Part shown: one piece after another, positions 1 through 7,750 of the stretch
How the letters are laid out: the number at the start of each line of letters is the position of its first letter
Position numbering within the stretch: position 1 is the stretch's first letter
Assembly (NCBI GenBank): GCA_015486895.1
Contig: WFQT01000518.1
Span: 1-9,389, forward strand
Reading direction: 5' to 3'
Origin: Anaerolineae bacterium
GTDB taxonomy: Bacteria > Chloroflexota > Anaerolineae > JAADDB01
Length of the DNA: 9,389 nt
Made by a program: the position numbers and the translations under genes
Notes under the pieces: generated by a model
The model's database searches: none
The model's input: only the letters and a program-made list of their open reading frames with translations
Told to the model about the DNA's origin: nothing

Positions 1-1
1 G

Positions 2-280
2 CTGGCCGATGCCTGGGGCATTTGGTACACCGACGAGGCGCCGGTAGAAGTGGTTTTGCGTTTTCACCCGCGCGTCGTCCACCGGGTGAAAGAAACTCAG
101 TGGCACCCATCGGAGACGTTGGAGGATCAGCCTGATGGCTCCGTGATCTGGTGGGCGCAAGTTGCCGAGCCGCAGGAAATGCTGCCCTGGATCCGCGGCT
201 GGGGCGCGGACGTGGAAGTGCTGGCTCCCGAGGCGCTGCGGAATACTATTTCCGAGACAGCTACTGCCATGCAGGCACTG
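2..280 (+). other. WYL/WCX C-terminal regulator region fused in frame ahead of Cas3
   Basis: This sub-region of the cas3 frame encodes residues typical of the C-terminal end of WYL-domain transcription factors. It shows, in order, DAWGIWYTDEAP, VVLRFHPRVVHRVKE, a WHPS motif, a DGS turn followed by an alternating hydrophobic strand (VIWWAQVA), then EMLPWIRGWGADVEVLAPEA and LRNTI before a final helix. This strand, WHPS, strand, WI-G-G, VL-P-LR order is the usual signature of the WYL C-terminal extension. The helix-turn-helix and most of the WYL domain would lie upstream of the window. WYL domains bind nucleic acid or nucleotide-like ligands and regulate several defence systems, including CRISPR loci. 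I recognise the family from its pattern rather than by search. Alternatively this is a separate regulator gene that lost its stop codon. Confidence 0.8.
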
Positions 281-2989
281 TATCAAGCATCTGCTGCTTA
301 TCGCTTGCCTTACCAAATTCCGTACGCTAAGACGAATCGCGAGACAGGTGAAGTTCATCTCTTGCTTTACCACCTCATTGACGTAGGTCAGGTCGCATGG
401 GTAATATGGCAGAAAGTTCTGACAGCGGGTGTCCGTCAGCAAATAGCCACTGTACTCGGTTTGGATGTCAAGCAAGCTGGAGACTTCGTGGTTTTCTTGG
501 CGAGTTTGCATGATTTGGGTAAGGCAGGGCCAGCTTTTCAGGATAAATATGCACCTGAATGGTTGAAACGCGAGCTGAACAGTGCCGGTTTGGTGTTACA
601 CGACATTTCGTACTCAGCTCAAACGCAACGTGATGCACCCCATGGCGTCGTCACCGCCTGGGCAGTACCTACTTTGCTAACGGATATGATAGGGTTAGAA
701 AAGCAGTTTGGGAAGCGAATAGGTACTGCCTTGGGGGGACATCACGGCGCATGGCCGCCTCCAGGAGCCACACGATTTATCGACGATAGCAAATATCCCT
801 GCTGGGACGAGGTCCGACGAGATCTCTTTTGGGAATTGATGGCAATCTTCTCACCGCCGCGGGTTGGGCAGGCCCCAAAAGGCGCACCCCTGAACATGTT
901 TTTGACATGGCTATCAGGTTTCACCTCGGTGGCCGATTGGATTGGCTCGCGCGAGGAATACTTTGGCTATGTGAGTGAACCTATGTCCACCCGGCAATAC
1001 ACTGTGCATTCCAGGGAACATGCAGACAAGGCGTTACAAGACTTGGGGTGGATTGGCTGGAGACCACAGACGAATGTGCGAGATTTTACTGAGATATTCC
1101 CCTTTGCCCCGCGACCTGTGCAAAAACAGGTCATCACCGCCGCGCTGAACCTGGAACAGCCGTCGTTGGTGATTTTAGAAGCGCCCACGGGCATCGGCAA
1201 GACAGAAGCCGCTCTCTATCTGGCTGATGTCTGGCTACAAAAACACTTGGGCCGGGGCCTGTACGTGGCGATGCCTACGCAAGCGACCAGCAATCAGATG
1301 TTTGGACGCGTCCAGCACTTTCTTGCCCATCGTTATCCGCACGATTTGGTGAATCTGCACTTGGCGCATGGACAGGCCAGTTGGTCAGACCAGGTAGCAC
1401 ATATCCAACTGGATGCGGTAGGCGAGAGCAAGGCTGAAGGTGTGGTGGCTATGACCTGGTTTAGACCTCGCAAACGCACTCTGCTCGCCCCTTTTGGGGT
1501 GGGCACAGTGGATCAGACGCTGCTTAGCATCTTGCAAACTAAGCATTTCTTTGTCAGACTGTTTGGTTTGAGTTACAAAGTGCTTATCTTCGATGAAGTT
1601 CATGCTTACGACACTTTCATGAGCACTTTGTTTCACCGCTTGCTGGCCTGGTTGCATATAATGGGCGTGTCGGTCATCATGCTGTCTGCGACGCTTGCCA
1701 GGCAAACACGACGAGAACTGGTTCAGGCTTACACAGGAAAAGCAATGTTGGAAGCAAGCGATGCCTATCCCGCCCTGACCATCGCTAACAGTCAGAACGT
1801 TGAAACCATGGCCTTGACCCCGCCTCGCAGCAAGACTTTGCAACTGGATTGGACGACAAGTCGGGACCCTCAAGACATTGTCGCCTTTTTGAGGGCCGAG
1901 TTAGCCGGGGGAGGCTGTGCCGCTGTCATCTGTAATACAGTCCGTCGTTCCCAAGAGGTCTATCAAGCGCTCAAAGCGACCAATATCGTGGACGACGAAA
2001 ATCTGATCCTGTTTCATGCTCGCTTTCCCCATATCTGGCGTAAGGATATTGAGAAAACAGTATTAGAAGAGTTTGGACCGCCCCCAAAACAGGATGAGCC
2101 GAACCAGCGACCAGAAAAAGCGGTTGTGGTGGCTACTCAAGTGATAGAACAAAGCCTTGATCTCGATTTCGATGTGATGGTCACCGACCTGGCTCCGATT
2201 GATTTAATCTTGCAGCGCGCAGGTCGCCTGCATCGCCATGAACGCGGGAAGCGTAACCATCCCTATCGGCTGGTCATAGCGCAGCCGGCGTTGGACGCAG
2301 CGGGTATTCCAGAACTGGGCGTTGATAAATATGTGTATGAGCCTTATGTCTTGCTCTGTTCCTACCTGGCGCTACACGACAAAGCCATGGTAACCCTGCC
2401 AGAAGATACCGTTACACTGATTGAGGCGGTCTATGGTGAGAAGGGCGTTGTTGATGCGCTGGGCGACGGCTGGCGTTCTGCCTTGAATGAAGCACAACAA
2501 AATATGCAACGGCATCAACGTGAGGAACGTTCAAAAGCTGCAACCCAGCTAATTCGGAAACCGGGCGATGATCGTTTGTTAAGCCAGTCCATATTGGGAT
2601 TGGAAGAGGATAACCCAGAGGTGCATGAAACCTTTCGCGCACAGACGCGAGACATTGACCCCGGCATTTCGCTGGTCTGTCTGTATCAAACAAATGAAGG
2701 AACTGCCGTCTTGACGGAGAATGGGCTGTTACCCATCGATCTATCAAAAAAGCCATCCGCCGATTTGACAAGGCAATTGCTTCAGAACATAGTGACCTTG
2801 CAGCACCGAGCCGTTATACACTACTTCCTGGAACACGTTGCGCTACCCATTGGCTGGCAACAAAGTGCAGCTCTACGCTACACCCGGCCTGTCATTTTCG
2901 AGAAAGACCAATACGATCTCAATGGAACATCCTATACTCTGCGAATCAGTCGCCAATTTGGCATGGAAATTCTTAAGGAGGAGGCATGA
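2..2989 (+). CDS. cas3: Type I-E Cas3 HD nuclease-helicase with N-terminal WYL-regulator region (5' partial)
   Basis: Cas3 is the effector nuclease-helicase that Cascade recruits to unwind and degrade target DNA. The frame is open from the window edge, so the true start lies upstream. Numbering residues from the GTG at 50, the HD nuclease domain shows H108, the H154-D155 pair (LHDLGK), H198, H231-H232 and D296. The superfamily 2 helicase shows Walker A at 379-385 (PTGIGKT), DEVH at 515-518, SAT at 546-548 and motif VI QRAGRLHR at 722-729. A C-terminal domain follows. From about residue 85 to the end is roughly 895 residues, a full-length Cas3. The preceding codons (2 to about 280) instead resemble the C-terminus of a WYL-domain regulator, with no stop between the two. 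An ATG at 269 (M74) could be an independent Cas3 start but has no convincing ribosome binding site. The stop overlaps the cas8e start as ATGA. Cas3 identity is certain; the fusion is seen in the reading frame, but expression as one protein is inferred. Confidence 0.96.
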   Translation: MADAWGIWYTDEAPVEVVLRFHPRVVHRVKETQWHPSETLEDQPDGSVIWWAQVAEPQEMLPWIRGWGADVEVLAPEALRNTISETATAMQALYQASAAYRLPYQIPYAKTNRETGEVHLLLYHLIDVGQVAWVIWQKVLTAGVRQQIATVLGLDVKQAGDFVVFLASLHDLGKAGPAFQDKYAPEWLKRELNSAGLVLHDISYSAQTQRDAPHGVVTAWAVPTLLTDMIGLEKQFGKRIGTALGGHHGAWPPPGATRFIDDSKYPCWDEVRRDLFWELMAIFSPPRVGQAPKGAPLNMFLTWLSGFTSVADWIGSREEYFGYVSEPMSTRQYTVHSREHADKALQDLGWIGWRPQTNVRDFTEIFPFAPRPVQKQVITAALNLEQPSLVILEAPTGIGKTEAALYLADVWLQKHLGRGLYVAMPTQATSNQMFGRVQHFLAHRYPHDLVNLHLAHGQASWSDQVAHIQLDAVGESKAEGVVAMTWFRPRKRTLLAPFGVGTVDQTLLSILQTKHFFVRLFGLSYKVLIFDEVHAYDTFMSTLFHRLLAWLHIMGVSVIMLSATLARQTRRELVQAYTGKAMLEASDAYPALTIANSQNVETMALTPPRSKTLQLDWTTSRDPQDIVAFLRAELAGGGCAAVICNTVRRSQEVYQALKATNIVDDENLILFHARFPHIWRKDIEKTVLEEFGPPPKQDEPNQRPEKAVVVATQVIEQSLDLDFDVMVTDLAPIDLILQRAGRLHRHERGKRNHPYRLVIAQPALDAAGIPELGVDKYVYEPYVLLCSYLALHDKAMVTLPEDTVTLIEAVYGEKGVVDALGDGWRSALNEAQQNMQRHQREERSKAATQLIRKPGDDRLLSQSILGLEEDNPEVHETFRAQTRDIDPGISLVCLYQTNEGTAVLTENGLLPIDLSKKPSADLTRQLLQNIVTLQHRAVIHYFLEHVALPIGWQQSAALRYTRPVIFEKDQYDLNGTSYTLRISRQFGMEILKEEA
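2975..2981 (+). promoter_or_regulatory. Ribosome binding site of cas8e
   Basis: AAGGAGG lies inside the last codons of cas3, four bases before the cas8e ATG. It fixes the cas8e start and, with the ATGA overlap, suggests translational coupling to cas3. Confidence 0.8.
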
Positions 2990-4539
2990 AACAAACTTGT
3001 TCTTTCAATCTCGTAGATGAACGTTGGATCCCCTGTCTGAAGCCAGACGGGACGGTGAGAGAGTACAGCATCCGGGAGACACTGGCCCGGGCTCACCGGT
3101 TGCGCGCTATTGCTGGCGAGACGCCCTTAGTGACGGCATCCTTGCACCGTTTTCTATTGGCCATCTTGCACCGGGTCTTTGGCCCGGCGAGTTATGACGC
3201 CTGGGCCAATCTGTGGCAAGCCAAGATGTGGGATATGACGGCGATAGACGCCTACTTGAACGCGTGGCGGGATCGTTTCGATCTATTTGATCAGGAGCGA
3301 CCTTTCTACCAAGCACCCGACTCTCGCGTCAAACCCAAATCCATCATCAGTCTCAGTCACGCCAAAGCTTCTGGCAACAATCCCACCCTGTTTGATCATC
3401 ATACTGAAGTCATGGGCGACGTTCTCCTTGACGCAGAGGCCGCTCGAACAGTGATAACGGCACAAGCATTCGGTTTGGCAGGACTGAGTGGCATCAAGCA
3501 GAAGTTTACCGACGGTACGTGCGCAGGCGGTATTGTTTTTGTAATTGAAGGCGACGATCTTAGAGCCACCCAACTGCTGAACATGATCCGCTACCCGGAC
3601 GAAAGTGAACCTTTTGCCAGTACCGAAGCTGACGCGCCTGCCTGGGAAATGGATGATCCGTTTTCTCCCCCAAGGGAGTATCCTCACGGCTACCTTGACT
3701 ACCTGACCTGGCAGAATCGGCGGGTGTTACTCTGTCCTGAACGGAATAGTGACGGGATGATCATCGTCAAGAGAATGACGATGGGGCCAGGACTACGTTT
3801 CGAACCGATGCTGCTTGATCCCATGAAACACTATCGTCCAGATAAGAAATTAGGTCATGTAGCTGTCAGTTTTCGTGAAGAACGTTCTCTGTGGCGAGAT
3901 AGTGCCACGCTCTTCGCTTTTCATGACGACATTCAAGATCGATATCGTCCTCCGGCCACCCTCAAATGGCTCTATGAGTTGGTCGACGAGGGGCTCCTTG
4001 AGGCTCAGCATACTTATGCGTGTTCTGCCTTCGGCATGAGCAAGAAGCAGGCTAAAGTTTTCTTCTATCGCTCAGAACATTTACCTCTCCCGCTGAGCTA
4101 TCTCTCTGACCAGGGATTGGTCAGCCTGCTAAAAACGGCACTGGATAATGCTGAACGACTGGCTTTTGATCTCGTTTCTGCCACACGCAAAGTAGGTATG
4201 GGCTTGCAATTATCAGATGCGGACAATCAGCAATGGGCCGGCTTGAACGTCAATGCCAAGAACTCCATCAACGATTGGGTCAAACATAGCGGCGTCGAAC
4301 GTGCCTTCTGGGCCAGTCTCGACCTTCCTTTCCAGCGCTTGATGCTTGATCTGCCCGAGAAACAGGAAGAAGCGCTGGAAGTGTGGTATGAGCACCTTCG
4401 TCGTTCTGCTCTGGTTGCTTATGACAGAGCTACTGAATATGTAGGTAGTGATGGGCGCTCTTTTAAGGCTATTGTCCGTGGTCGCCAATACCTCAACTAC
4501 CGCCTTCGTCAAGTTTTACCTGGAAAGGAGTATGCATGA
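2986..4539 (+). CDS. cas8e: Cas8e (Cse1/CasA), Cascade large subunit
   Basis: This is the large subunit of the type I-E Cascade complex, which recognises the PAM, helps open the target duplex and recruits Cas3. The 517-residue length suits the family (E. coli CasA is about 500). The N-terminus FNLVDERWIPCL is the typical Cse1 opening, and the conserved loop NNPTLFDHHTE at 131-141 corresponds to the L1 loop region that contacts the crRNA handle/PAM side. The segment GMSKKQAKVFFYRSEHLPLP and the helical C-terminal part (about 370-517) fit the four-helix bundle domain. The ATG at 2986 is chosen because AAGGAGG precedes it by four bases and it overlaps the cas3 stop as ATGA. Its own stop overlaps the start of cas11 in the same way. 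No damage is visible. Confidence 0.96.
   Translation: MKQTCSFNLVDERWIPCLKPDGTVREYSIRETLARAHRLRAIAGETPLVTASLHRFLLAILHRVFGPASYDAWANLWQAKMWDMTAIDAYLNAWRDRFDLFDQERPFYQAPDSRVKPKSIISLSHAKASGNNPTLFDHHTEVMGDVLLDAEAARTVITAQAFGLAGLSGIKQKFTDGTCAGGIVFVIEGDDLRATQLLNMIRYPDESEPFASTEADAPAWEMDDPFSPPREYPHGYLDYLTWQNRRVLLCPERNSDGMIIVKRMTMGPGLRFEPMLLDPMKHYRPDKKLGHVAVSFREERSLWRDSATLFAFHDDIQDRYRPPATLKWLYELVDEGLLEAQHTYACSAFGMSKKQAKVFFYRSEHLPLPLSYLSDQGLVSLLKTALDNAERLAFDLVSATRKVGMGLQLSDADNQQWAGLNVNAKNSINDWVKHSGVERAFWASLDLPFQRLMLDLPEKQEEALEVWYEHLRRSALVAYDRATEYVGSDGRSFKAIVRGRQYLNYRLRQVLPGKEYA
4524..4530 (+). promoter_or_regulatory. Ribosome binding site of cas11
   Basis: AAAGGAG lies within the end of cas8e. Two adjacent ATG codons follow at 4536 and 4539, at spacings of 5 and 8 bases. 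Either could be used; they differ by one methionine. Confidence 0.7.
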
Positions 4540-5078
4540 TGCGATATGAAACCAAACCGCACCCGTTCGTGACCTATCTTGAAAGCATTCGGGAGGACCG
4601 GGCTGCATTGGCCTCGCTGCGCCGCGGCCTGGGGCAACCACCGGGAACTGTTCCCGAGATGTACCGCTACGTGGCCAGTCGCCTGCCCAACTACGTGTAT
4701 CCTGGAAGCTGGCGAGAAAGTGTTTATTATCTTGTCGCCTCGCTCTATGCTTTGCATCCAGAAAGCACAGACGTTGGCAATCTCGGTGCGCACTTCGCCC
4801 TGACCCTGGACCCAAAAAACCCCGATTACAATGTTGCTGTAGAGCGGCGTTTTTCGGCGTTGCTCACCGCGCATCCTGAAGACCTGCCCTTCTACCTGCG
4901 CCAGGCCATTAGTTTTCTCAAGTCTAACAAGTCTAAAGAGATCGCAATCAACTGGCATCAGTTGATGTGGGATCTGTTACTGTGGAACGATCCCGAGAAA
5001 GCGCCGAAAATCCAGAAACGTTGGGCTTACCAGTTTTGGCGTAAGCCTTTTGACAATGCCGATGCTGAAGTTGGCTAA
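4536..5078 (+). CDS. casB: Cas11e (Cse2/CasB), Cascade small subunit
   Basis: Cse2 forms a dimer along the belly of Cascade and stabilises the crRNA-target R-loop. The 180-residue protein is slightly longer than E. coli CasB (about 160). Family features are the N-terminal helix FVTYLESIREDRAALASLRR, a GxPPGTVPEMYRYVASRLP segment, and a C-terminal helical part with RRFSALL, LPFYLRQAISFLK and INWHQLMWDLLLW followed by basic WAYQFWRK. The protein is all-helical and lacks any recognised catalytic motif, as expected. The gene overlaps the cas8e stop (ATGA). The second ATG at 4539 is an equally acceptable start, giving 179 residues. A 35-base gap separates it from cas7e. Confidence 0.94.
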   Translation: MMRYETKPHPFVTYLESIREDRAALASLRRGLGQPPGTVPEMYRYVASRLPNYVYPGSWRESVYYLVASLYALHPESTDVGNLGAHFALTLDPKNPDYNVAVERRFSALLTAHPEDLPFYLRQAISFLKSNKSKEIAINWHQLMWDLLLWNDPEKAPKIQKRWAYQFWRKPFDNADAEVG

Positions 5079-5097
5079 TTTTTTCTCATATCATTCC

Positions 5098-5105
5098 AAA
5101 AGGAG
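5098..5105 (+). promoter_or_regulatory. Ribosome binding site of cas7e
   Basis: AAAAGGAG lies eight bases before the ATG at 5114, the best-spaced Shine-Dalgarno in the locus. This suits the need for about six Cas7 copies per Cascade. It sits in the only gap of any size (5079-5113) within the Cascade gene block. Confidence 0.75.
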
Positions 5106-5113
5106 ATGTAACC

Positions 5114-6256
5114 ATGTTTATCGAACTGCACATGATTCAGAGTTTTGCCCCTTCCAATTTGAATCGAGACGACACGAACAATCCGAAAGACTGCGAGTTT
5201 GGAGGTCACCGCCGCGCTCGCATTTCCTCCCAGTCTCTCAAGCGCGCTATTCGTTACGAACCTGTATTTGCAGAGACAACCAAAGCACAAGGAGGCGAGC
5301 GCTCCAAATGGCTTACTCGGCCCTTGACCAAAGCCTTGATGGATGCCGGCAAGCCGGAAAAAGATGCTCACACAGTGGCAAAAGCCTTCGTCGCTGCGTA
5401 TGCTGGCAAGATGGATAAGAAGAAGCCGGACAAAACCAGTGTGTTAATCTATTTCAGTCGAGATGAGATCAACCTGATGACATCCGAACTATTGCAAAGC
5501 TGGGATAAAGCGTTGGCAGAAGCCAAAGGCGAAAGCAAAAATACATTGTTTTCGGACATGGTAAAGAGAATCATCAAAGAAACCGCCAACCGCACCAGTG
5601 CCCCGGACATTGCCCTCTTTGGCCGGATGCTGGCCGATAAACCACAACTTAACGTCGACGCTGCCTGCCAGGTCGCACACGCCATCTCCACCCACCGGGT
5701 AAGCATGGAGATGGATTTCTATACGGCGGTAGATGATTTGCAGAACACAGACGAAGAAGAAGGCGCCGGTGCAGGTATGATAGGTTTCACCAGCTTCAAC
5801 AGCGCTTGTTTCTACCGCTACGCTCGCATCGATTGGGGCCAGTTGGTTACGAACCTGGGCGGCGATCGGGATTTGGCCCGGCGCACTGTGGAGGGCTTTC
5901 TGCGGGCCGCTATCATCGCCATTCCCACTGGCAAGCAAAACAGCTTCGCCGCCCAAAATCCTACCAACTTCGCTCTGGCTGTTGTCCGGGCTGATGGGAT
6001 GAGTTGGTCGCTGGCCAACGCGTTTGAAGCACCAGTTCACCCGCGGCGTGACACGGGTCTCATTGCTCCTTCGTTAGCCGCACTGGACGCCTATTGGAAC
6101 AAGTTGGTGAGCTTTTATGGTGATGACCAGATCAAGGTTAAGTCGGCCTTCGCCATTGACCATGAGGAAGAATTGACTTCATTGAAGACCAACCTTGCAA
6201 CTACCCGGGATCAGTGGGTGGCGCGCATAACAGAGGCTCTGCCGCAGGAGGGCTGA
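5114..6256 (+). CDS. cas7e: Cas7e (Cse4/CasC), Cascade backbone subunit
   Basis: Cas7e forms the six-copy helical backbone that wraps the crRNA spacer in Cascade. The 380-residue product is close to E. coli CasC (363). The N-terminus is diagnostic: FIELHMIQSFAPSNLNRDD, then PKDCEFGGHRRARISSQSLKRAIR, the highly conserved type I-E Cas7 opening with its RNA-binding basic segment. Further matches are the FGRMLADKP and AHAISTHRVSMEMDFYTAVDDL blocks, the GAGMIGFTSFNSACFYRYARID strand region and the GKQNSFAAQNP loop near the C-terminal third. The start at 5114 is fixed by the upstream AAAAGGAG and by the family's conserved N-terminus. It ends four bases before the cas5e start. Confidence 0.97.
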   Translation: MFIELHMIQSFAPSNLNRDDTNNPKDCEFGGHRRARISSQSLKRAIRYEPVFAETTKAQGGERSKWLTRPLTKALMDAGKPEKDAHTVAKAFVAAYAGKMDKKKPDKTSVLIYFSRDEINLMTSELLQSWDKALAEAKGESKNTLFSDMVKRIIKETANRTSAPDIALFGRMLADKPQLNVDAACQVAHAISTHRVSMEMDFYTAVDDLQNTDEEEGAGAGMIGFTSFNSACFYRYARIDWGQLVTNLGGDRDLARRTVEGFLRAAIIAIPTGKQNSFAAQNPTNFALAVVRADGMSWSLANAFEAPVHPRRDTGLIAPSLAALDAYWNKLVSFYGDDQIKVKSAFAIDHEEELTSLKTNLATTRDQWVARITEALPQEG

Positions 6257-6260
6257 TGTC

Positions 6261-6959
6261 ATGGCGACATTACTATTGCAGTGCATTGGTCCCTTGCAGT
6301 CCTGGGGTACTCAGAGCCGCTTTTCCGTGCGCGATACCGAACGAGAACCAACGAAGAGCGGTGTTGTGGGGATATTGTGTGCAGCTTTGGGCAGACCGCG
6401 CGCGGCATCTGTTGATGATCTGGCTTCTCTACGGATGGGTGTGAGGGTTGACAAGGAAGGCACGATTCTGCGAGATTGGCACACAGCCGGAAAGGGCGGC
6501 TATCTAAAAGCCAGCGGCAAGATCGAGGGGAAGAATCTGATCACGTCAACCCGCTACTATCTGGCAGATGCAGCGTTTCTGGTGGGACTCGACAGCGATA
6601 ATATCGCGTTGTTGCAGAAGCTTCACCAATCCCTGCGCGACCCTCGTTGGAGCCTCTACTTGGGACGAAAGTCCTGTCCGCCCTCGTCGCCGCTTTATCT
6701 CAAGGATGGGCTGCAAGATGAAGACCTGCTCACTGCGCTGATGATTTATCCTTGGCTGGGAAGTGATCGGCAAGAACACGCTCGGATGAAACGCCTGCGT
6801 GTCGTGATAGAGGATTCAACCGGCCCGCGAGTGTGCAATGATCACCCCATCTCTTTCGAGAATGGCCGTCGTCGCTATGCTCCTCGCCGAACGCGAACTG
6901 AGCTTATTCCTGTTCCGTCCTACAGGGAACCGTTAGTCACTGACGTGGAGGTTTCGTGA
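6261..6959 (+). CDS. cas5e: Cas5e (CasD), crRNA 5'-handle binding subunit
   Basis: Cas5e caps the 5' handle of the crRNA in Cascade. The 232-residue length matches E. coli CasD (224). The start is diagnostic: LLQCIGPLQSWGTQSRFSVRDT, then EPTKSGVVGILCAALGRPR, the conserved type I-E Cas5 RAMP fold opening. Later family blocks are YYLADAAFLVGL, the LYLGRKSCPPSSPLYL segment and a basic C-terminal region (RRRYAPRRTRTE). The ATG at 6261 is preceded by AGGAGGG at 6246-6252, inside the end of cas7e. An ATG at 6256 is in another frame. The stop shares its last base with the cas6e ATG. Confidence 0.96.
   Translation: MATLLLQCIGPLQSWGTQSRFSVRDTEREPTKSGVVGILCAALGRPRAASVDDLASLRMGVRVDKEGTILRDWHTAGKGGYLKASGKIEGKNLITSTRYYLADAAFLVGLDSDNIALLQKLHQSLRDPRWSLYLGRKSCPPSSPLYLKDGLQDEDLLTALMIYPWLGSDRQEHARMKRLRVVIEDSTGPRVCNDHPISFENGRRRYAPRRTRTELIPVPSYREPLVTDVEVS
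6947..6952 (+). promoter_or_regulatory. Ribosome binding site deciding the cas6e start
   Basis: GGAGGT lies three bases before a GTG (6956) but six before the ATG (6959). The better spacing supports the ATG, as does the placement of the catalytic residues in the protein. Confidence 0.7.
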
Positions 6960-7594
6960 TGTATCTCTCAAAGCTTACTCTTAACCCTCGTAGTCGGCAA
7001 GTCCAAAAAGATATGGCTGACCCGTATCAACTGCATCGCACAGTGATGAGTGGTTTCCCAGAGACCTTGCCTCTGGGCGAAAGAGTGCTTCATCGCCTGG
7101 ATGTTCACCAACACACAGGACAAGTCACGCTCTTGGTACAATCACATGGCGCACCAGACTGGACGTCAGTGAGCGAAAAGGACTATTTACTGGCATCGCC
7201 GCAGTTCAAATCCATAAGCGTGCGTGTGCGTCCAGGGCAGCTGTTATCCTTCCGCTTGCACGCCAATCCCACTATCAAAACTCGGAGCAAGCAGGACCCG
7301 TCGCGAAAGACACGCGTTCCGCTCGTTTATGAGGATCAGCAAATGGATTGGCTCGCTCACAAGGGAGAGCAACACGGTTTTCAGGTGAGGAAAATACAAG
7401 TGATGACGATAGGGCAACAACAAGGGTGGATTCAACATGCGGAGGGCAAGCAACATTTGCAGATATACGTCGTTCGTTTTGAGGGCATGTTGCAAGTGAC
7501 AGTCCCGGATTTGTTCTTATTGGCACTCCAGAATGGTATTGGGCCAGCCAAGAGTTTTGGCTGTGGTTTGCTTTCTTTGGCGCCGTTACGTTGA
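6959..7594 (+). CDS. cas6e: Cas6e (Cse3/CasE), crRNA-processing endoribonuclease
   Basis: Cas6e cuts the pre-crRNA at the 3' base of each repeat hairpin and stays bound as the head of Cascade. The product is 211 residues from the ATG at 6959 (E. coli CasE is 199). The N-terminus YLSKLTLNPRSRQVQKDMADPYQLHRT is the family opening. With this start, Tyr23 and His26 fall exactly at the numbered catalytic positions known from Thermus Cse3, supporting the ATG over the in-frame GTG three bases earlier. The glycine-rich C-terminal loop GIGPAKSFGCGLLSL is the RAMP signature of Cas6 proteins. The start overlaps the cas5e stop (TGATG). It is the last gene of the Cascade block, followed by a 156-base gap. 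Confidence 0.96.
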   Translation: MYLSKLTLNPRSRQVQKDMADPYQLHRTVMSGFPETLPLGERVLHRLDVHQHTGQVTLLVQSHGAPDWTSVSEKDYLLASPQFKSISVRVRPGQLLSFRLHANPTIKTRSKQDPSRKTRVPLVYEDQQMDWLAHKGEQHGFQVRKIQVMTIGQQQGWIQHAEGKQHLQIYVVRFEGMLQVTVPDLFLLALQNGIGPAKSFGCGLLSLAPLR

Positions 7595-7750
7595 GGAAAG
7601 CTTCCTTGCTGTTGCCGGTTGCCCGGGCCTGACTTACCTTTCTTAAAGGATGACCTGGTTACAACTGGAAGGATATTTGCGCCGCGTCCGATATTGTGGG
7701 TGCTATCTGGATTTGCACCTTAACAGCCTAATCAGAAAGGAGTCTTTCTC
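7595..7750 (+). other. Intergenic gap between Cascade and adaptation genes
   Basis: This is the longest gap between cas genes here. It begins with a small inverted repeat (AGGAA-AGC-TTCCT, 7594-7606) that has no T-run behind it, so it is not a convincing terminator. It ends with the cas1 ribosome binding site GAAAGGAG (7735-7742). I see no clear promoter, although a separate promoter for cas1-cas2 could sit here. A 49-codon frame from 7650 resembles nothing I know. Confidence 0.5.

Noticed and set aside
1385..1873. Open frame of 162 codons on the minus strand inside cas3
   Set aside because: It lies antisense to the helicase core, where the plus strand is clearly constrained by Walker A to SAT motifs, and the translated protein resembles nothing known.
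50..2989. Taking the GTG at 50 as the true start of Cas3
   Set aside because: It lies in the middle of a WYL-like beta strand (VEVVLRF) whose coding continues upstream to the window edge in the same frame, and no ribosome binding site precedes it.
5106..5111. ATG-TAA start-stop just before cas7e
   Set aside because: It directly abuts the Shine-Dalgarno sequence with no room for initiation, so it is probably chance.
5489..6040. Open frame of 183 codons on the minus strand inside cas7e
   Set aside because: It is a shadow of the highly conserved cas7e coding strand, with no ribosome binding site or recognisable domain.
6956..6961. GTG at 6956 as the cas6e start
   Set aside because: It sits only three bases from GGAGGT, and using the ATG at 6959 puts Tyr23 and His26 at the known catalytic positions.
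7594..7606. Terminator after cas6e
   Set aside because: The stem is only five base pairs with a three-base loop and no T-run follows.
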